A stretch of 64,000 bases of DNA from Azospirillum brasilense (GTDB lineage Bacteria; Pseudomonadota; Alphaproteobacteria; Azospirillales; Azospirillaceae). Positions within the stretch are counted from its first letter, which is position 1; the number at the start of each line of letters is the position of its first letter. The stretch spans positions 1 through 64,000 of the forward strand of contig NZ_VITH01000013.1 in the NCBI RefSeq assembly GCF_007827815.1. Direction: 5' to 3'. Positions 27,542 to 36,691 of the stretch are shown here, in pieces. A program made the translations under genes and the position numbers. The notes under the pieces were generated by a model, which saw nothing but the letters and a program-made list of their open reading frames with translations, was not told the origin of the DNA and searched no databases.

Positions 27542-29623
27542 CTACCTTACCCGTCCCATCGGCTTGCCGGCCTTGGCCGGCGCGCGGCGGCCCTTGCCCG
27601 CTTGCTGGGTGTAGAAGGTCTTGCCCGGCTTCGGCTTGTCCGTCTTTCCCACGCCCCCCGTCGTCTGCCAGGCCGGAACGAGCTGGTGCTCGCCCGGCCC
27701 GATCAGGTCGCTGCGGCCCATCGCCTTCAGCGCGTCGCGCAGCACCGGCCAGTTCTCCGGGTCGTGGTAGCGCAGGAAGGCCTTGTGCAGGCGGCGCTGC
27801 TTCAGCCCCTTGGCCGAGAACACCGTCTCCGAGCCCTCGCGGCGGATCGGGCGCAGCGGGTTGCGGTCGCTGTGGTACATCGCCGTGGCGAGCGCCATGG
27901 GCGAGGGCAGATAGGTCTGCACCTGATCGGCCTTGAAGCCGTTCCGCTTCAGCCACAGGGCGAGGTTCATCATGTCCTCGTCGCTGGTGCCGGGGTGGGC
28001 GGCGATGAAGTAGGGGATCAGGTAGAGCTTCTTGCCCGCCGCCTTGGCCGCCTTCTCAAACATCTCCTTGAAGCGGTCGTAGGTGCCGATGCCCGGCTTC
28101 ATCATCTTGGACAGCGGGCCGGGCTCGGTGTGCTCCGGAGCGATCTTCAGATAACCGCCGACATGGTGGGTCACCAACTCCTTCACATATTCCGGGCTGC
28201 GGACGGCGAGGTCGTAGCGCAGGCCCGAGGCGATGTTGATCTTCTTCACGCCGGGGATGGCGCGCGCCTTGCGGTAGAGCTGGATCAGGTCGCTGTGGTC
28301 GGTGTTCAGGTTCTTGCAGATGTCCGGGAAGACGCAGGACGGGCGGCGGCAGACCTTCTCGATCTCCGGGTCCTTGCAGGCCATGCGGTACATGTTGGCG
28401 GTCGGCCCACCCATGTCGGAGATGACCCCGGTAAAGCCCTTCACCTTGTCGCGGATCTCCTCGATCTCCTTGAGGATCGAGCCCTCAGACCGGCTCTGGA
28501 TGATGCGCCCCTCATGCTCGGTGATCGAGCAGAAGGAACAGCCGCCGAAGCAGCCGCGCATGATGTTCACCGAGAAGCGGATCATCTCCCAGGCCGGGAT
28601 GCGCGCGTCGCCGTAGGCCGGGTGGGGCGCGCGGGCGTAGGGCAGGCCGTAGACCCCGTCCATCTCCGCCGTGGTCAGCGGGATCGGCGGGGTGGTCAGC
28701 CAGACCTCGCGGTCGCCGTGCCGCTGCACCAGCGCGCGGGCGTTGCCGGGGTTGCTCTCCTGGTGCAGCACGCGCGAGGCGTGGGCGTAGAGCACCTTGT
28801 CGGCGCTGACCTGCTCGAAGGAGGGCAGGCGCACCACCGTGCGGTCGGCCCCGGCGGCGCGGGGAGCGGCGGGGGTCAGCTCGTCGATGCTGCTGCTGTC
28901 GATGACGGTCCAGCCGTCCGGCACGCGGCTGCGGACGATGGAGGTGCCGCGGACGTCGTCGATCTCCCGCGCCTTCTCCCCGGCGGCGATGCGGTGGGCG
29001 ACGTCGATGATCGCGCGCTCGGCGTTGCCGTAGCACAGGATGTCCGCCTTGGAATCCACGAGGACGGAGCGGCGGACCTTCTCGCTCCAATGGTCGTACT
29101 GGGCGATGCGGCGGAGGCTCGCCTCGATGCCGCCGAGCACGATGGGCACGTCCTTGTAGGCCTCGCGGCAGCGCTGGCTGTAGACGATCACCGCGCGGTC
29201 GGGCCGCTTGCCGCCCTCGTCGTTGGCAGTGTAGCTGTCGTTGTGACGCAGGCGGCGGTCCGAGGTGTAGTGGTTCACCATCGAGTCCATGTTGCCGCCG
29301 GTCACCCCGAAGAACAGGTTCGGCTTGCCCAGCGCCTTGAACGGCTCCGCGCTGCTCCAATCCGGCTGGGCGATGATGCCGACGCGGAAGCCCTGCGCCT
29401 CCAGCAGCCGCCCGATGATCGCCATGCCGAAGCTGGGGTGGTCGACATAGGCGTCGCCCGTCACCACAACGATGTCGCAGGAATCCCAGCCCAGCCGGTC
29501 CATCTCCGCCCGCGTCATCGGCAGGAAGGGCGCCGGCCGCCGGGCCTCCGTCCGGTGCCGGGGGAGGGAGAAGATGTCCCGCGCCGCCGGAACGGCGACG
29601 GTGGGCGTGGCTTCGTTGAGCAT
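27542..29623 (-). CDS. ygiQ: YgiQ family radical SAM protein
   Basis: This 693-aa protein has the family N terminus ([33 protein letters not shown]) and a radical SAM cluster motif C-x3-C-x2-C at residues 358, 362 and 365 (CFGGCSFC). A low-complexity basic C terminus follows. YgiQ proteins are widespread but their reaction is not firmly established. ATG 29623 follows GGAG; an in-frame extension to 29719 is unlike relatives. Confidence 0.93.
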   Translation of the reverse strand: MLNEATPTVAVPAARDIFSLPRHRTEARRPAPFLPMTRAEMDRLGWDSCDIVVVTGDAYVDHPSFGMAIIGRLLEAQGFRVGIIAQPDWSSAEPFKALGKPNLFFGVTGGNMDSMVNHYTSDRRLRHNDSYTANDEGGKRPDRAVIVYSQRCREAYKDVPIVLGGIEASLRRIAQYDHWSEKVRRSVLVDSKADILCYGNAERAIIDVAHRIAAGEKAREIDDVRGTSIVRSRVPDGWTVIDSSSIDELTPAAPRAAGADRTVVRLPSFEQVSADKVLYAHASRVLHQESNPGNARALVQRHGDREVWLTTPPIPLTTAEMDGVYGLPYARAPHPAYGDARIPAWEMIRFSVNIMRGCFGGCSFCSITEHEGRIIQSRSEGSILKEIEEIRDKVKGFTGVISDMGGPTANMYRMACKDPEIEKVCRRPSCVFPDICKNLNTDHSDLIQLYRKARAIPGVKKINIASGLRYDLAVRSPEYVKELVTHHVGGYLKIAPEHTEPGPLSKMMKPGIGTYDRFKEMFEKAAKAAGKKLYLIPYFIAAHPGTSDEDMMNLALWLKRNGFKADQVQTYLPSPMALATAMYHSDRNPLRPIRREGSETVFSAKGLKQRRLHKAFLRYHDPENWPVLRDALKAMGRSDLIGPGEHQLVPAWQTTGGVGKTDKPKPGKTFYTQQAGKGRRAPAKAGKPMGRVR

Positions 29624-29932
29624 GACGCTCTCCGTTCGGGCCGCCGGTGCGCGGGACGCGCGGCCGGGGCGGGGTGCTTGATGGTCGGGTGCCGGTTTCA
29701 TACCGGCAATGTCCGGCATGGTCCACCGCGCGAGTCCCTACGGAAGTGCCGCGGCGCGGTCAAGGATTGCCTGACCGTCCGGGTCAACTTTATACGCGAT
29801 TATGACGCCGTGATGTGTGCAGCCGGGCCTCCATCGGCAAGGGGCCACGGGAAAGAGGGGCCGCAACAGGTGTTCCGGCACCCTGTTGGGAAGGGCGGAG
29901 ATGCAAGCCTCACTCACGGATAGGAATTGTTC
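29624..29932. other. intergenic region, divergent start
   Basis: This gap of about 300 bases separates divergent ygiQ and a small gene. A less GC-rich patch around 29785-29812 could hold promoters. I see no gene, repeat or recognisable operator. Confidence 0.4.
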
Positions 29933-30133
29933 ATGAGCACCGACAAGCGTTACGGCGACCAGCGCGACGAGCCGCTCGACATCAAGAACACCCGCGCCGA
30001 CCCCGACATCGACGAGGAAAAGATGGGCTTCCAGAACATCGAAGGGCCGGGTGCCGAAACCAGAAAGGATAAGGCGCCAAAGGAGAGGGCGCCGGGCACG
30101 GACGACTCTCCGGACAGCGCACCCCAGCCGTGA
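29933..30133 (+). CDS. small hydrophilic protein of unknown function
   Basis: The 66-aa product is very polar, rich in Asp, Glu, Lys and Pro, with no hydrophobic core, and is probably disordered. ATG 29933 follows AGGA. It lies 63 bases before another small disordered protein gene on the same strand and may share its transcript. No family recognised. Confidence 0.65.
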   Translation: MSTDKRYGDQRDEPLDIKNTRADPDIDEEKMGFQNIEGPGAETRKDKAPKERAPGTDDSPDSAPQP

Positions 30134-30196
30134 ATGGGACCCCCACGGGCACCACGGGCGTTGTTCGTTGGAAGCACAACAAAACGGAGGTTCGCC

Positions 30197-30385
30197 ATGG
30201 CTGATGAGAAGACACCGGACAACCCGCCCGAGGCGGGGGCCGGGAAGGATGCCCCGTTGGATGACAAGACCAAGACGCCCGGCGACGGGACGCTCCAGGA
30301 CGCCGTTCCCGCCGGAACCACGTCCGACGAGCTGCGGCGTCGGGCCGAAGAGGATGACGGGTCCGTCCAGCCGGGCACCGGCTGA
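30197..30385 (+). CDS. small acidic protein of unknown function
   Basis: The 62-aa product (start MADEKTPDNPPEAG) is polar and probably disordered, similar in character to its upstream neighbour. A strong ACGGAGG precedes ATG 30197, which decides against the longer frame from 30134. A perfect 18-bp palindrome follows its stop. Confidence 0.65.
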   Translation: MADEKTPDNPPEAGAGKDAPLDDKTKTPGDGTLQDAVPAGTTSDELRRRAEEDDGSVQPGTG

Positions 30386-30410
30386 CGCGTCGTCGGCGTC
30401 GTCGGTTTCA

Positions 30411-30428
30411 TCATACGACGTCGTATGA
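30411..30428. promoter_or_regulatory. perfect 18-bp palindrome
   Basis: TCATACGACGTCGTATGA is fully self-complementary with no spacer, and its central 16 bp match the site before parA (8734-8749) at 15 positions. It lies between convergent genes, so it is unlikely to be an ordinary promoter operator. Confidence 0.65.
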
Positions 30429-30431
30429 GAG

Positions 30432-32273
30432 CTACCGGGTGACGCTCTCACCCGCGGGCGCGGCCAGTCCGACCATGGCATAGCTGCTGCGGATGGCCGC
30501 GTCCAGCGTCGGGGGCAGCGGCTGGATGCGCTGCTCCCGCGCCGCCCGGCGGGCGAAATCGGGGTCCGCCGCCAGGGCCCGTGTCGCCGCCGCCTTGGCC
30601 TCGTCCATCCGGCCCATCTCCACATAGGCGACGGCCAGGGCGGCCTGGGCAGGCGCGGCGGCGGTCACCTCGAACTCCAGCTTGGTGCTGTCCGGGTGGC
30701 CGTGGCGCTGGAGGGCGAGGCTGTAGGCGGGCAGGAGCCGTTCCCGCTGCGCCGGGTCGCGCTCCATGGCCTGTTCGAGCAGGGGCAGGCCTTTCGCGGA
30801 TTGTCCGGCTTCGACATGCCACAGGCCGAGGTCGCCCAGCACATGGGCGTTTCCGGGCGACGCCTGAAGGGCGCGGTGCCCGGCGGCGAAGCAGGGGCCG
30901 TATTGACCGCGCAGGCAGTAGGCGGTGTAGAGCGCCGTCAGCGGGCGCAGACCGGCCGGCTCCAGTTCGGTGGCGCGCAGGGCGGCGGCCAGCGCGTCAT
31001 TCAGGGCGGCCTCGTTCCGGTCCACCCGATAGGCGTCCGATTGCAGAAGGGACAGCGCCGACCAGAAGCGGGCCGCCTCGCCGGCGCTGGTCGCGAGAGC
31101 GCTGGCCGCGGAGGTCAGGCAGCCGCTCAAGGCGCTCCGCTCGGCCGGCTGGGTCTCGTGCCGTCCGGTGGCGAGGGCGGCGCACTCGCGCGGCGACAGG
31201 CTGGCGGCCGGTTTGGCGCGCAGGCGCGCGGTGACGGCGGGCAGCAGAGGGCCTTGCGGAGCGGTCATCGGCTCGATGATGCCGGCCGCCAAGGCCTGCG
31301 GCATCGGCACGCCCTGCGGTCCGGACGGGTGGTCCAGGCTGGTGGACCACAGCACCGTCCCGGTGGCGAGGTCGGTGAGATGCACGACCAGACGCACCGC
31401 CGCGTCGTGACCCTGAAGGCTGCCGGACAGGCGAAGTCCGTGATGGGGCGGGGCAGCGGTCGGTGGCGGATCGATCCGCACCGGCAGGTCGGTCCGGTTG
31501 GCGAGGCCGCCAGCGATCTCGTCGGTCAGCATGGCGGCGAGGGCGGCGTCCTCCGCCGACTGCCCGGTGGTTCGGAAGGGACCGACGACGAGGGTCAGGG
31601 ACGTGGTGTCCCTTGCCGACGGGAGCGCCGACGGGAGCGCCGACGGGGGTACCGATGCGGGTGTGGGCGCGGGTGCCACGGGCTCGCTGTCCCGAGGCTC
31701 CACGCCGGCCATGATCGGGTGGGGGCCGAGCGCCAGCGCCTCCTCCAGCTCGGTGGGTGTGGCGAGGGTCCGGCCGACCAGCAGGCCGGCCAGCGCGACC
31801 GCGATCAGCACCACGGCGGCCAGCCCGGCGAGGCGCGGAGACATGGCGCGCCGGGGCGGGTCCCCGGCCGGCACGGCGCGGGGGGCGGGCAGGGCGGCGG
31901 GCGGTTCTTCGCTCATCCGCTCGAAGCGGGGGGCGTAGCCGCCCTTCGGCACGACGATGCGGATCGGGTCGTCGCGGCCGGCGGTCAGATAGTAATGCTC
32001 CAGGCTGCGGCGCAGCCGCCCGGCCTCCAGCCGCACGATGGGGTCGGATTGCGGGTCGAAGCTCGGCTCGCGGTTGAAGACGCTGACGGCGATGCAGTAG
32101 GCCTTGATCTGCTGCGCCCGTCCGTCCAGGCACTCTTCGACCACATAGCGCAGGAAGCGGCGGTTGCGCTCCGACGCGTCGAAATGGTCGCTCGCCAAAA
32201 TCCGCTCAAGCTGAGTCCTGACGGCACGATCATCCAATGCCCACCCCTGCGCGGGCGGCGTTTCCTCGGTCAT
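30432..32273 (-). CDS. membrane protein with N-terminal regulator-like domain and TPR region
   Basis: The 613-aa product has three parts. Residues about 17-118 form the conserved segment seen at the N terminus of TolB/TPR and adenylate-cyclase-like proteins (ILASDHFDASERNRRFLRYVVEECL ... IVVPKGGYAPRF, shown as pieces). One transmembrane helix lies at about 148-168. A long extracytoplasmic region follows, with a TolB-N-like part (about 220-300) and TPR-like helices from about 440 to 590. ATG 32273 is preferred because GGGAG lies eight bases before it. It is probably a signalling or regulatory membrane protein; the ligand is unknown. Confidence 0.7.
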   Translation of the reverse strand: MTEETPPAQGWALDDRAVRTQLERILASDHFDASERNRRFLRYVVEECLDGRAQQIKAYCIAVSVFNREPSFDPQSDPIVRLEAGRLRRSLEHYYLTAGRDDPIRIVVPKGGYAPRFERMSEEPPAALPAPRAVPAGDPPRRAMSPRLAGLAAVVLIAVALAGLLVGRTLATPTELEEALALGPHPIMAGVEPRDSEPVAPAPTPASVPPSALPSALPSARDTTSLTLVVGPFRTTGQSAEDAALAAMLTDEIAGGLANRTDLPVRIDPPPTAAPPHHGLRLSGSLQGHDAAVRLVVHLTDLATGTVLWSTSLDHPSGPQGVPMPQALAAGIIEPMTAPQGPLLPAVTARLRAKPAASLSPRECAALATGRHETQPAERSALSGCLTSAASALATSAGEAARFWSALSLLQSDAYRVDRNEAALNDALAAALRATELEPAGLRPLTALYTAYCLRGQYGPCFAAGHRALQASPGNAHVLGDLGLWHVEAGQSAKGLPLLEQAMERDPAQRERLLPAYSLALQRHGHPDSTKLEFEVTAAAPAQAALAVAYVEMGRMDEAKAAATRALAADPDFARRAAREQRIQPLPPTLDAAIRSSYAMVGLAAPAGESVTR

Positions 32274-32838
32274 TCGTGACATCTCCCGAACGTTGAGACA
32301 GACGACGTGCGATCTTTCTCAAAAGGGGTGGGTCGATGTGTTGCCGGCATTCTTTCATCGGGAAAAATTGATGTCCATCAGCCCTGTGCTTTTAGGCCGG
32401 GCGCTATTCCCGAAGTCCGCTCCGATCTCTGTTCGTTGGGGTGGGGCGTTCATCCGAAGGTGGAGGCGGCCCGGCCGAAGGCGGCGGGGACCACCCCCGC
32501 CGAACGGGGCGTAAACTACCGTATGCTACCCGCCGCGGCGGAACGGTCGGGCCATTGTCCGGGTTACCCGCCGCCGGACAGGGGACTCGACAGGGAAGGG
32601 TCCGAACGATGGCTGAAGGCCCTTCCCGTTCCCACGGCACGCCTGGCTCACCGACGCGCGTCCCCCGCCGTCATCAGCGCGTGCCGACATTTTCCGGTTT
32701 CCCCTGTTCACGGCTTCGGTAACGCAACGCACCGGTGGTTCCATGCCTTTTCTGTCTTCGTCTTTTTTGCCGTCCCTGAACGCTTCGTCCCTTCGCTCTC
32801 CCGCTTCCCACCCTCAAGCGTCGTCTCCAAAATCCCGG
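32274..32838. other. intergenic region without recognised gene
   Basis: This gap of about 565 bases lies between divergent genes. Open frames here do not resemble proteins. An in-frame ATG at 32743 could extend the next gene by 32 residues. A T-rich block at 32740-32770 might belong to its promoter. No repeat or hairpin of note was seen. Confidence 0.4.
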
Positions 32839-33390
32839 ATGGCCCAGTCCGCCGCCGCCGCGCTGACGCGCCGCGGCATCTTCGGGCTGGGGGCTGCCGT
32901 CGCGGTCGGCGTCTGCAACAGCCGCAGCGCCGCGGCGTGGGAGCCGGCGCCGGAGCGCACGCTGCGGATCTACAATTGTCTGACGGGAGAAAGCTTCGAC
33001 GGCGTCTATTGGGCGGAGGGACGCCCGATCGCGGAGGCGATGGCCCGCATCGACTGGGTTCTGCGCGACCATCGCAGCGACGACTGTCACCGCATCGACC
33101 TCGCCCTGCTGAACCGGATGTCGGAAATGCAGGAAAAGTTGGACAGCCAGCATCCATTCGAGGTGCTGTCGGCCTTCCGCTCCAAGGAAACCAACCGCCG
33201 CGTGAAGGGGGCGGCGTCGGGCAGCCTGCATCTGCAAGGGCGGGCGGTCGACCTGCGTTTGCAGGGTCGGCGCGCCGTGGACCTCTACCGCTGCGCCCTC
33301 TCCTTCGGTGACGGCGGGGCCGGTTGCTACGCCAAGCGGAACTTCGTCCATGTCGACACCGGGCCGACGCGGCGCTGGGTTGGGGCCTGA
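32839..33390 (+). CDS. exported M15/YcbK-type (DUF882) peptidase
   Basis: The product from ATG 32839 is 183 aa. It begins with a twin-arginine signal (TRRGIFGLGAAVAVG). The mature domain has the M15A-like features SAFRS, SGSLHLQGRAVDL (Zn-binding His and Asp) and FVHVDTG (second His near the C terminus). Members act on, or are predicted to act on, peptidoglycan cross-links. It is shorter than some relatives, but the motifs are complete. Confidence 0.88.
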   Translation: MAQSAAAALTRRGIFGLGAAVAVGVCNSRSAAAWEPAPERTLRIYNCLTGESFDGVYWAEGRPIAEAMARIDWVLRDHRSDDCHRIDLALLNRMSEMQEKLDSQHPFEVLSAFRSKETNRRVKGAASGSLHLQGRAVDLRLQGRRAVDLYRCALSFGDGGAGCYAKRNFVHVDTGPTRRWVGA

Positions 33391-33558
33391 GGAACAGCGG
33401 GGCGGAATCGGGACTTTTCGTCGCAGAACCTTTTGCCAGGGGGGCATCGGGCGAAGGGCATTACGCCGATGGATGGATTGTGCGCAGGACGGAGGAAGCG
33501 CACCATAGCCCGAAAAAGAAGGCCCTACGATTAGGCCAACGCTCTTTGGGAGGAGCCC

Positions 33559-33834
33559 ATGCTAACCCCAACCGACCTTGCGGACCCCCGGGGCCGCAGC
33601 TTGTCGGCGCGCCGTCACCCGCTCACCGATCCGGCCCGGATGGCCCAGGCCCGCACGCTGGCGGGCTGGATCGCCGTGATCGCCGAGGACCGCGGCCTGG
33701 ACGAGCGGGGCGTGGCGGCCGCCACTGGCCTGGACATCGAGGATGTCCGGGCGGTTCTGGGCGGCACCGTGTTCATGATGCCCGTGAGCACGCTCGACCG
33801 CGCCCTGCGCCGCCTGGAAGGCCGCCCGCACTGA
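33559..33834 (+). CDS. small helix-turn-helix-like protein, paralogue 1
   Basis: The 91-aa product has no recognised family. Residues 33-88 (GWIAVIAEDRGLDERGVAAA, then DIEDVRAVLGG) look like a short helical DNA-binding fold and are clearly related to the next gene. TTGGGAGGA precedes ATG 33559. Confidence 0.7.
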   Translation: MLTPTDLADPRGRSLSARRHPLTDPARMAQARTLAGWIAVIAEDRGLDERGVAAATGLDIEDVRAVLGGTVFMMPVSTLDRALRRLEGRPH

Positions 33835-33893
33835 GGAGCCGCAGAGCCCCGCTTTCCCCCATTGGCCCGGGAGGATCGGCACAGGAGGACCGC

Positions 33894-34118
33894 ATGAACC
33901 ACCACGTCCGCAAACGGAGCAGCGCCATGGACCGTACGGAGAAACGCGACGCCATCACCCGCATCCGCCACGCCGCCGAACAGCAGGGGCTGGACGCCGG
34001 CGATCTGGCCCGGATGACCGGTCTGGCACCGGGGCACGCCCGCGCGATCCTGTCCGGTTTCGGCTCGACGGTTCCGCGCGCGGCTTTGGACCAGACCCTT
34101 ACCGTCCTGCCGGAGTGA
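33894..34118 (+). CDS. small helix-turn-helix-like protein, paralogue 2
   Basis: The 74-aa product has the same helical pattern as the preceding gene: RHAAEQQGLDAGDLARMTGL, then HARAILSG and a T-V-P-R-A-A-L-D-Q-T-L segment. ACAGGAGGACCGC precedes ATG 33894; a longer frame upstream overlaps paralogue 1 and is unlikely. The two probably arose by tandem duplication. Confidence 0.7.
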   Translation: MNHHVRKRSSAMDRTEKRDAITRIRHAAEQQGLDAGDLARMTGLAPGHARAILSGFGSTVPRAALDQTLTVLPE

Positions 34119-34136
34119 CGGAACGCTCGTGACGAC

Positions 34137-34183
34137 ACGCTGAAATGGAAACGGCGGCGCACCGGGTGCGCCGCCGTTTCCAT
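34137..34183. terminator. strong hairpin between convergent genes, with a degenerate origin-type motif
   Basis: ATGGAAACGGCGGCGCACC (34145-34163) and its exact reverse complement (34165-34183) form a 19-bp perfect stem. It is a probable bidirectional terminator, although without a T-run. The left side overlaps ACGCTGAAATGGAAAC (34137-34152), which matches the origin consensus at 14 of 16 positions. Confidence 0.65.
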
Positions 34184-34200
34184 ATAAGATGTGCTGTGGC

Positions 34201-34410
34201 TCAGGCGACCGAGAGCACGTCCAGATAGACGTTCGCCGGCTCGGTCAGGTGAATGCGGTACAGCATGCCTGTCTGGTCGACGATGATGCTGGCGACGGGG
34301 TTCTTCGCGGCCATGTCGGTGACGGCGGCGCGCACGTTGCGCGGCAGGCTGTCCAGTTCGACGTCGCGGTAACCGTTCTTGTCGGAGAACTTGATGGTCT
34401 TCTGGCCCAT
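34201..34410 (-). CDS. small conserved-looking protein of unknown function
   Basis: The 69-aa product (MGQKTIKFSDKNGYRDVELD) has alternating strands and helices and no signal peptide. I do not recognise it. It is a lone gene bounded by the strong hairpin downstream. Confidence 0.65.
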   Translation of the reverse strand: MGQKTIKFSDKNGYRDVELDSLPRNVRAAVTDMAAKNPVASIIVDQTGMLYRIHLTEPANVYLDVLSVA

Positions 34411-34559
34411 GGTCAGGCGCCTTGTGCATATGCTCTGTTTGCGGTGGGCGGACCATGATCCCGCCGGGTTAAGGAAGCACTAACCAAAAACCGCGCAAAC
34501 GCAGGACTGATGAGCGGCGGCTGCATCGGTGTCCTTGGAATAATTCGCGCGGCACTTTG

Positions 34560-34729
34560 TCCCCCACCCTTCCCACGGCTTTGCCGCGGGCCCCTTCCCT
34601 CCCCCGCTTCGCAGGAGAGGGAGGTTTGTCCCCTCCCCTGCGAAGCTCTCGCGCAAACCAGAGGTTTGCGCTGACGCGGCAGGCGGACCTTTGGTCCGCC
34701 GAGAGCGGGGGAGGGTTAGGGAGGGGGCA
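34560..34729. repeat. palindromic repeat (copy 4), composite
   Basis: CCCCCACCCTTCCC opens and GGGGGAGGGTTAGGGAGGGG closes the element. The centre has additional nested inverted repeats (CAAACCAGAGGTTTG; GGCGGACC.TTGGTCCGCC). It lies just downstream of uvrC and fills most of the 337-base gap before 34748. Confidence 0.75.
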
Positions 34730-34747
34730 TCAACTTACCCATGAAAA

Positions 34748-36592
34748 CTACCCATGAAAATGCTCGAACACCCGCCGGGCCAGCGCGGCGCTGATGCCGG
34801 GGGTGGCCTCCAGATCCTTCAGCCCGGCCGAGGCCACCGCGGTGGAACTGCCGAAATGATGCAGCAGGGCCTTCTTGCGCGACGGGCCGACGCCGGGGAT
34901 GCCGTCGATGCGGGTGTGGTCCATCGCCTTCAGGCGGCGGGTGCGGTGGGCGTCGATGGCCGTCCGGTGGGCCTCGTCGCGCAGCCGTTGCAGGAAGTAG
35001 AGGACCGGGTCGTTGGGCTCCAGCCGGAAGGGCTCGCGGTCCGGCAGGAAGAAGCGCTCGCGCCCGGCGTCGCGGTCCGGTCCCTTGGCGATGGCGGCCA
35101 GCGGAACCCCCTCGATGCCCAGCCCGTCGAGAACCGCGCGGGCGGTGTTCAGCTGGCCGAGACCGCCGTCGATCAGCACCAGATCGGGCCACTGGCCGCC
35201 GCTGCGCTGCGGGTCCTCGCGCAGGGCGCGCCCGAAGCGGCGAGTCAGCACCTCGCGCAGCATCGCGTAATCGTCGCCGGCCGCGGCGGGGTCCTTGATG
35301 TGGAAGCGGCGCCCGGCGTTGCGCTGGATGCCCTCCGGCCCGGCGACCACCATGGCGCCGACCGGAAAGGCGCCCTGGATGTGCGAGTTGTCGTAGATCT
35401 CGATACGGGCCGGAGTTCTGGGCAGGCCGAAGACGCGCGCCACCCCGGCCAGCAGCTTGCCCTGGGCGGAGCGTTCGGCCATGCGCCGCCCGTGCGCCTC
35501 ACGGGCGTTGGTCAGGGCGTGCTCGACGACGCGGCGCTTCGGGCCGCGCTGGGGCACCTCCACCTCGACCCGCCGCCCGGCGGCCAGCGTCAGCGCCTCG
35601 GCGAGCAGGGCGCGCTCTGCGATGGCGTGGCTGAGCAGCAGGTGGCGGGGCGGCGGCGCGCCTTCGTAGAGCTGCGCGGCGAAGGCGGCGAGGATCGCGG
35701 CGGGCTCGTCCTCCCCGTCATGCCGGGGAAAGAAGGCGCGGGTGCCCTGGTTGCGCCCGCCGCGGAAGAAGAAGGCCTGGACGCAGGCGGTCCCGCCCTC
35801 GGCATGGACGGCCAGCACGTCGGCGTCCTCCAGCACGCCTTCCAGATTGATGTCCTGGCGGCTCTGCAGGGCGGTCAGGGCGCGGATGCGGTCGCGCCAG
35901 CGGGCGGCGTCCTCGTAGGCCAGCCGGTCGGAGCAGTCCATCATGTGGCGGGCGAACTCCGCCTGGACGGCGGCGCTGCGCCCGGTCAGCACGTCGCGCA
36001 CGCCCTGCATCTGGGCGGCGTAGTCCTCCGCCGTGACGCGGCCGACGCAGGGGGCGGAACAGCGCTTGATCTGGTGCTGAAGGCAGGGCCGCGTGCGCGC
36101 GGTGAAGGTGGCGTCGTCGCAGTTGCGCAGCAGGAAGGCGCGCTGCAACGCCCCGATGGTCATGCCGACCAGGGCAGGGGAGGCGTAGGGGCCGAACAGG
36201 TCGCGCTTCTTCCCATGCCGGTCGGCGCTGCCGCGATGGTGCATCAGGCGTGGAAATTCGTGACCCTCGCCGAGCGCGATGTAGGAGAAGGAGCGGTCGT
36301 CTTTCACCAGCACGTTGAAGGGCGGCAGCAGGCGGCGGATCAGGTTCGCCTCCAGCAGGAGGGCCTCCGCCTCGGTGTGGGTGGTGACGAACTCCATGGA
36401 GCGGGTCAGCGCCACCATGCGGCGGGTGCGGTTGGGCAGCCCGTCCGTCCGGGTGTAGCTGGCCACCCGGCGTTTCAAGTTCTTCGCCTTGCCGACATAC
36501 AGGATGCGCCCGTCCGCCCCGATCATCCGATAGACGCCGGGCGTGTCCGGCAGCGTCGGCAGGGTGGCGCGGATCACCGCGACTCCATCCAT
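34748..36592 (-). CDS. uvrC: UvrC, excinuclease ABC subunit C
   Basis: This 614-aa nuclease of nucleotide excision repair has an N-terminal GIY-YIG domain (PGVYRMIGADGRILYVGKAKN), a UVR motif (LAYEDAARWRDRIRAL) and an RNase H-like C-terminal nuclease domain with DGG (LIDGGLGQLN). A helix-hairpin-helix ends the protein (IPGVGPSRKKALLHHFG). Complete and normal in length. Confidence 0.97.
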   Translation of the reverse strand: MDGVAVIRATLPTLPDTPGVYRMIGADGRILYVGKAKNLKRRVASYTRTDGLPNRTRRMVALTRSMEFVTTHTEAEALLLEANLIRRLLPPFNVLVKDDRSFSYIALGEGHEFPRLMHHRGSADRHGKKRDLFGPYASPALVGMTIGALQRAFLLRNCDDATFTARTRPCLQHQIKRCSAPCVGRVTAEDYAAQMQGVRDVLTGRSAAVQAEFARHMMDCSDRLAYEDAARWRDRIRALTALQSRQDINLEGVLEDADVLAVHAEGGTACVQAFFFRGGRNQGTRAFFPRHDGEDEPAAILAAFAAQLYEGAPPPRHLLLSHAIAERALLAEALTLAAGRRVEVEVPQRGPKRRVVEHALTNAREAHGRRMAERSAQGKLLAGVARVFGLPRTPARIEIYDNSHIQGAFPVGAMVVAGPEGIQRNAGRRFHIKDPAAAGDDYAMLREVLTRRFGRALREDPQRSGGQWPDLVLIDGGLGQLNTARAVLDGLGIEGVPLAAIAKGPDRDAGRERFFLPDREPFRLEPNDPVLYFLQRLRDEAHRTAIDAHRTRRLKAMDHTRIDGIPGVGPSRKKALLHHFGSSTAVASAGLKDLEATPGISAALARRVFEHFHG

Positions 36593-36691
36593 CGCCCTAT
36601 TCCGGTGTGTTAACCACGATGGGCCGGAAGGAAGCAGGGGAACGAACCGTGGACAAGGGACAATCGTCGGCCCTGTCCTTCCGGGATAAAC

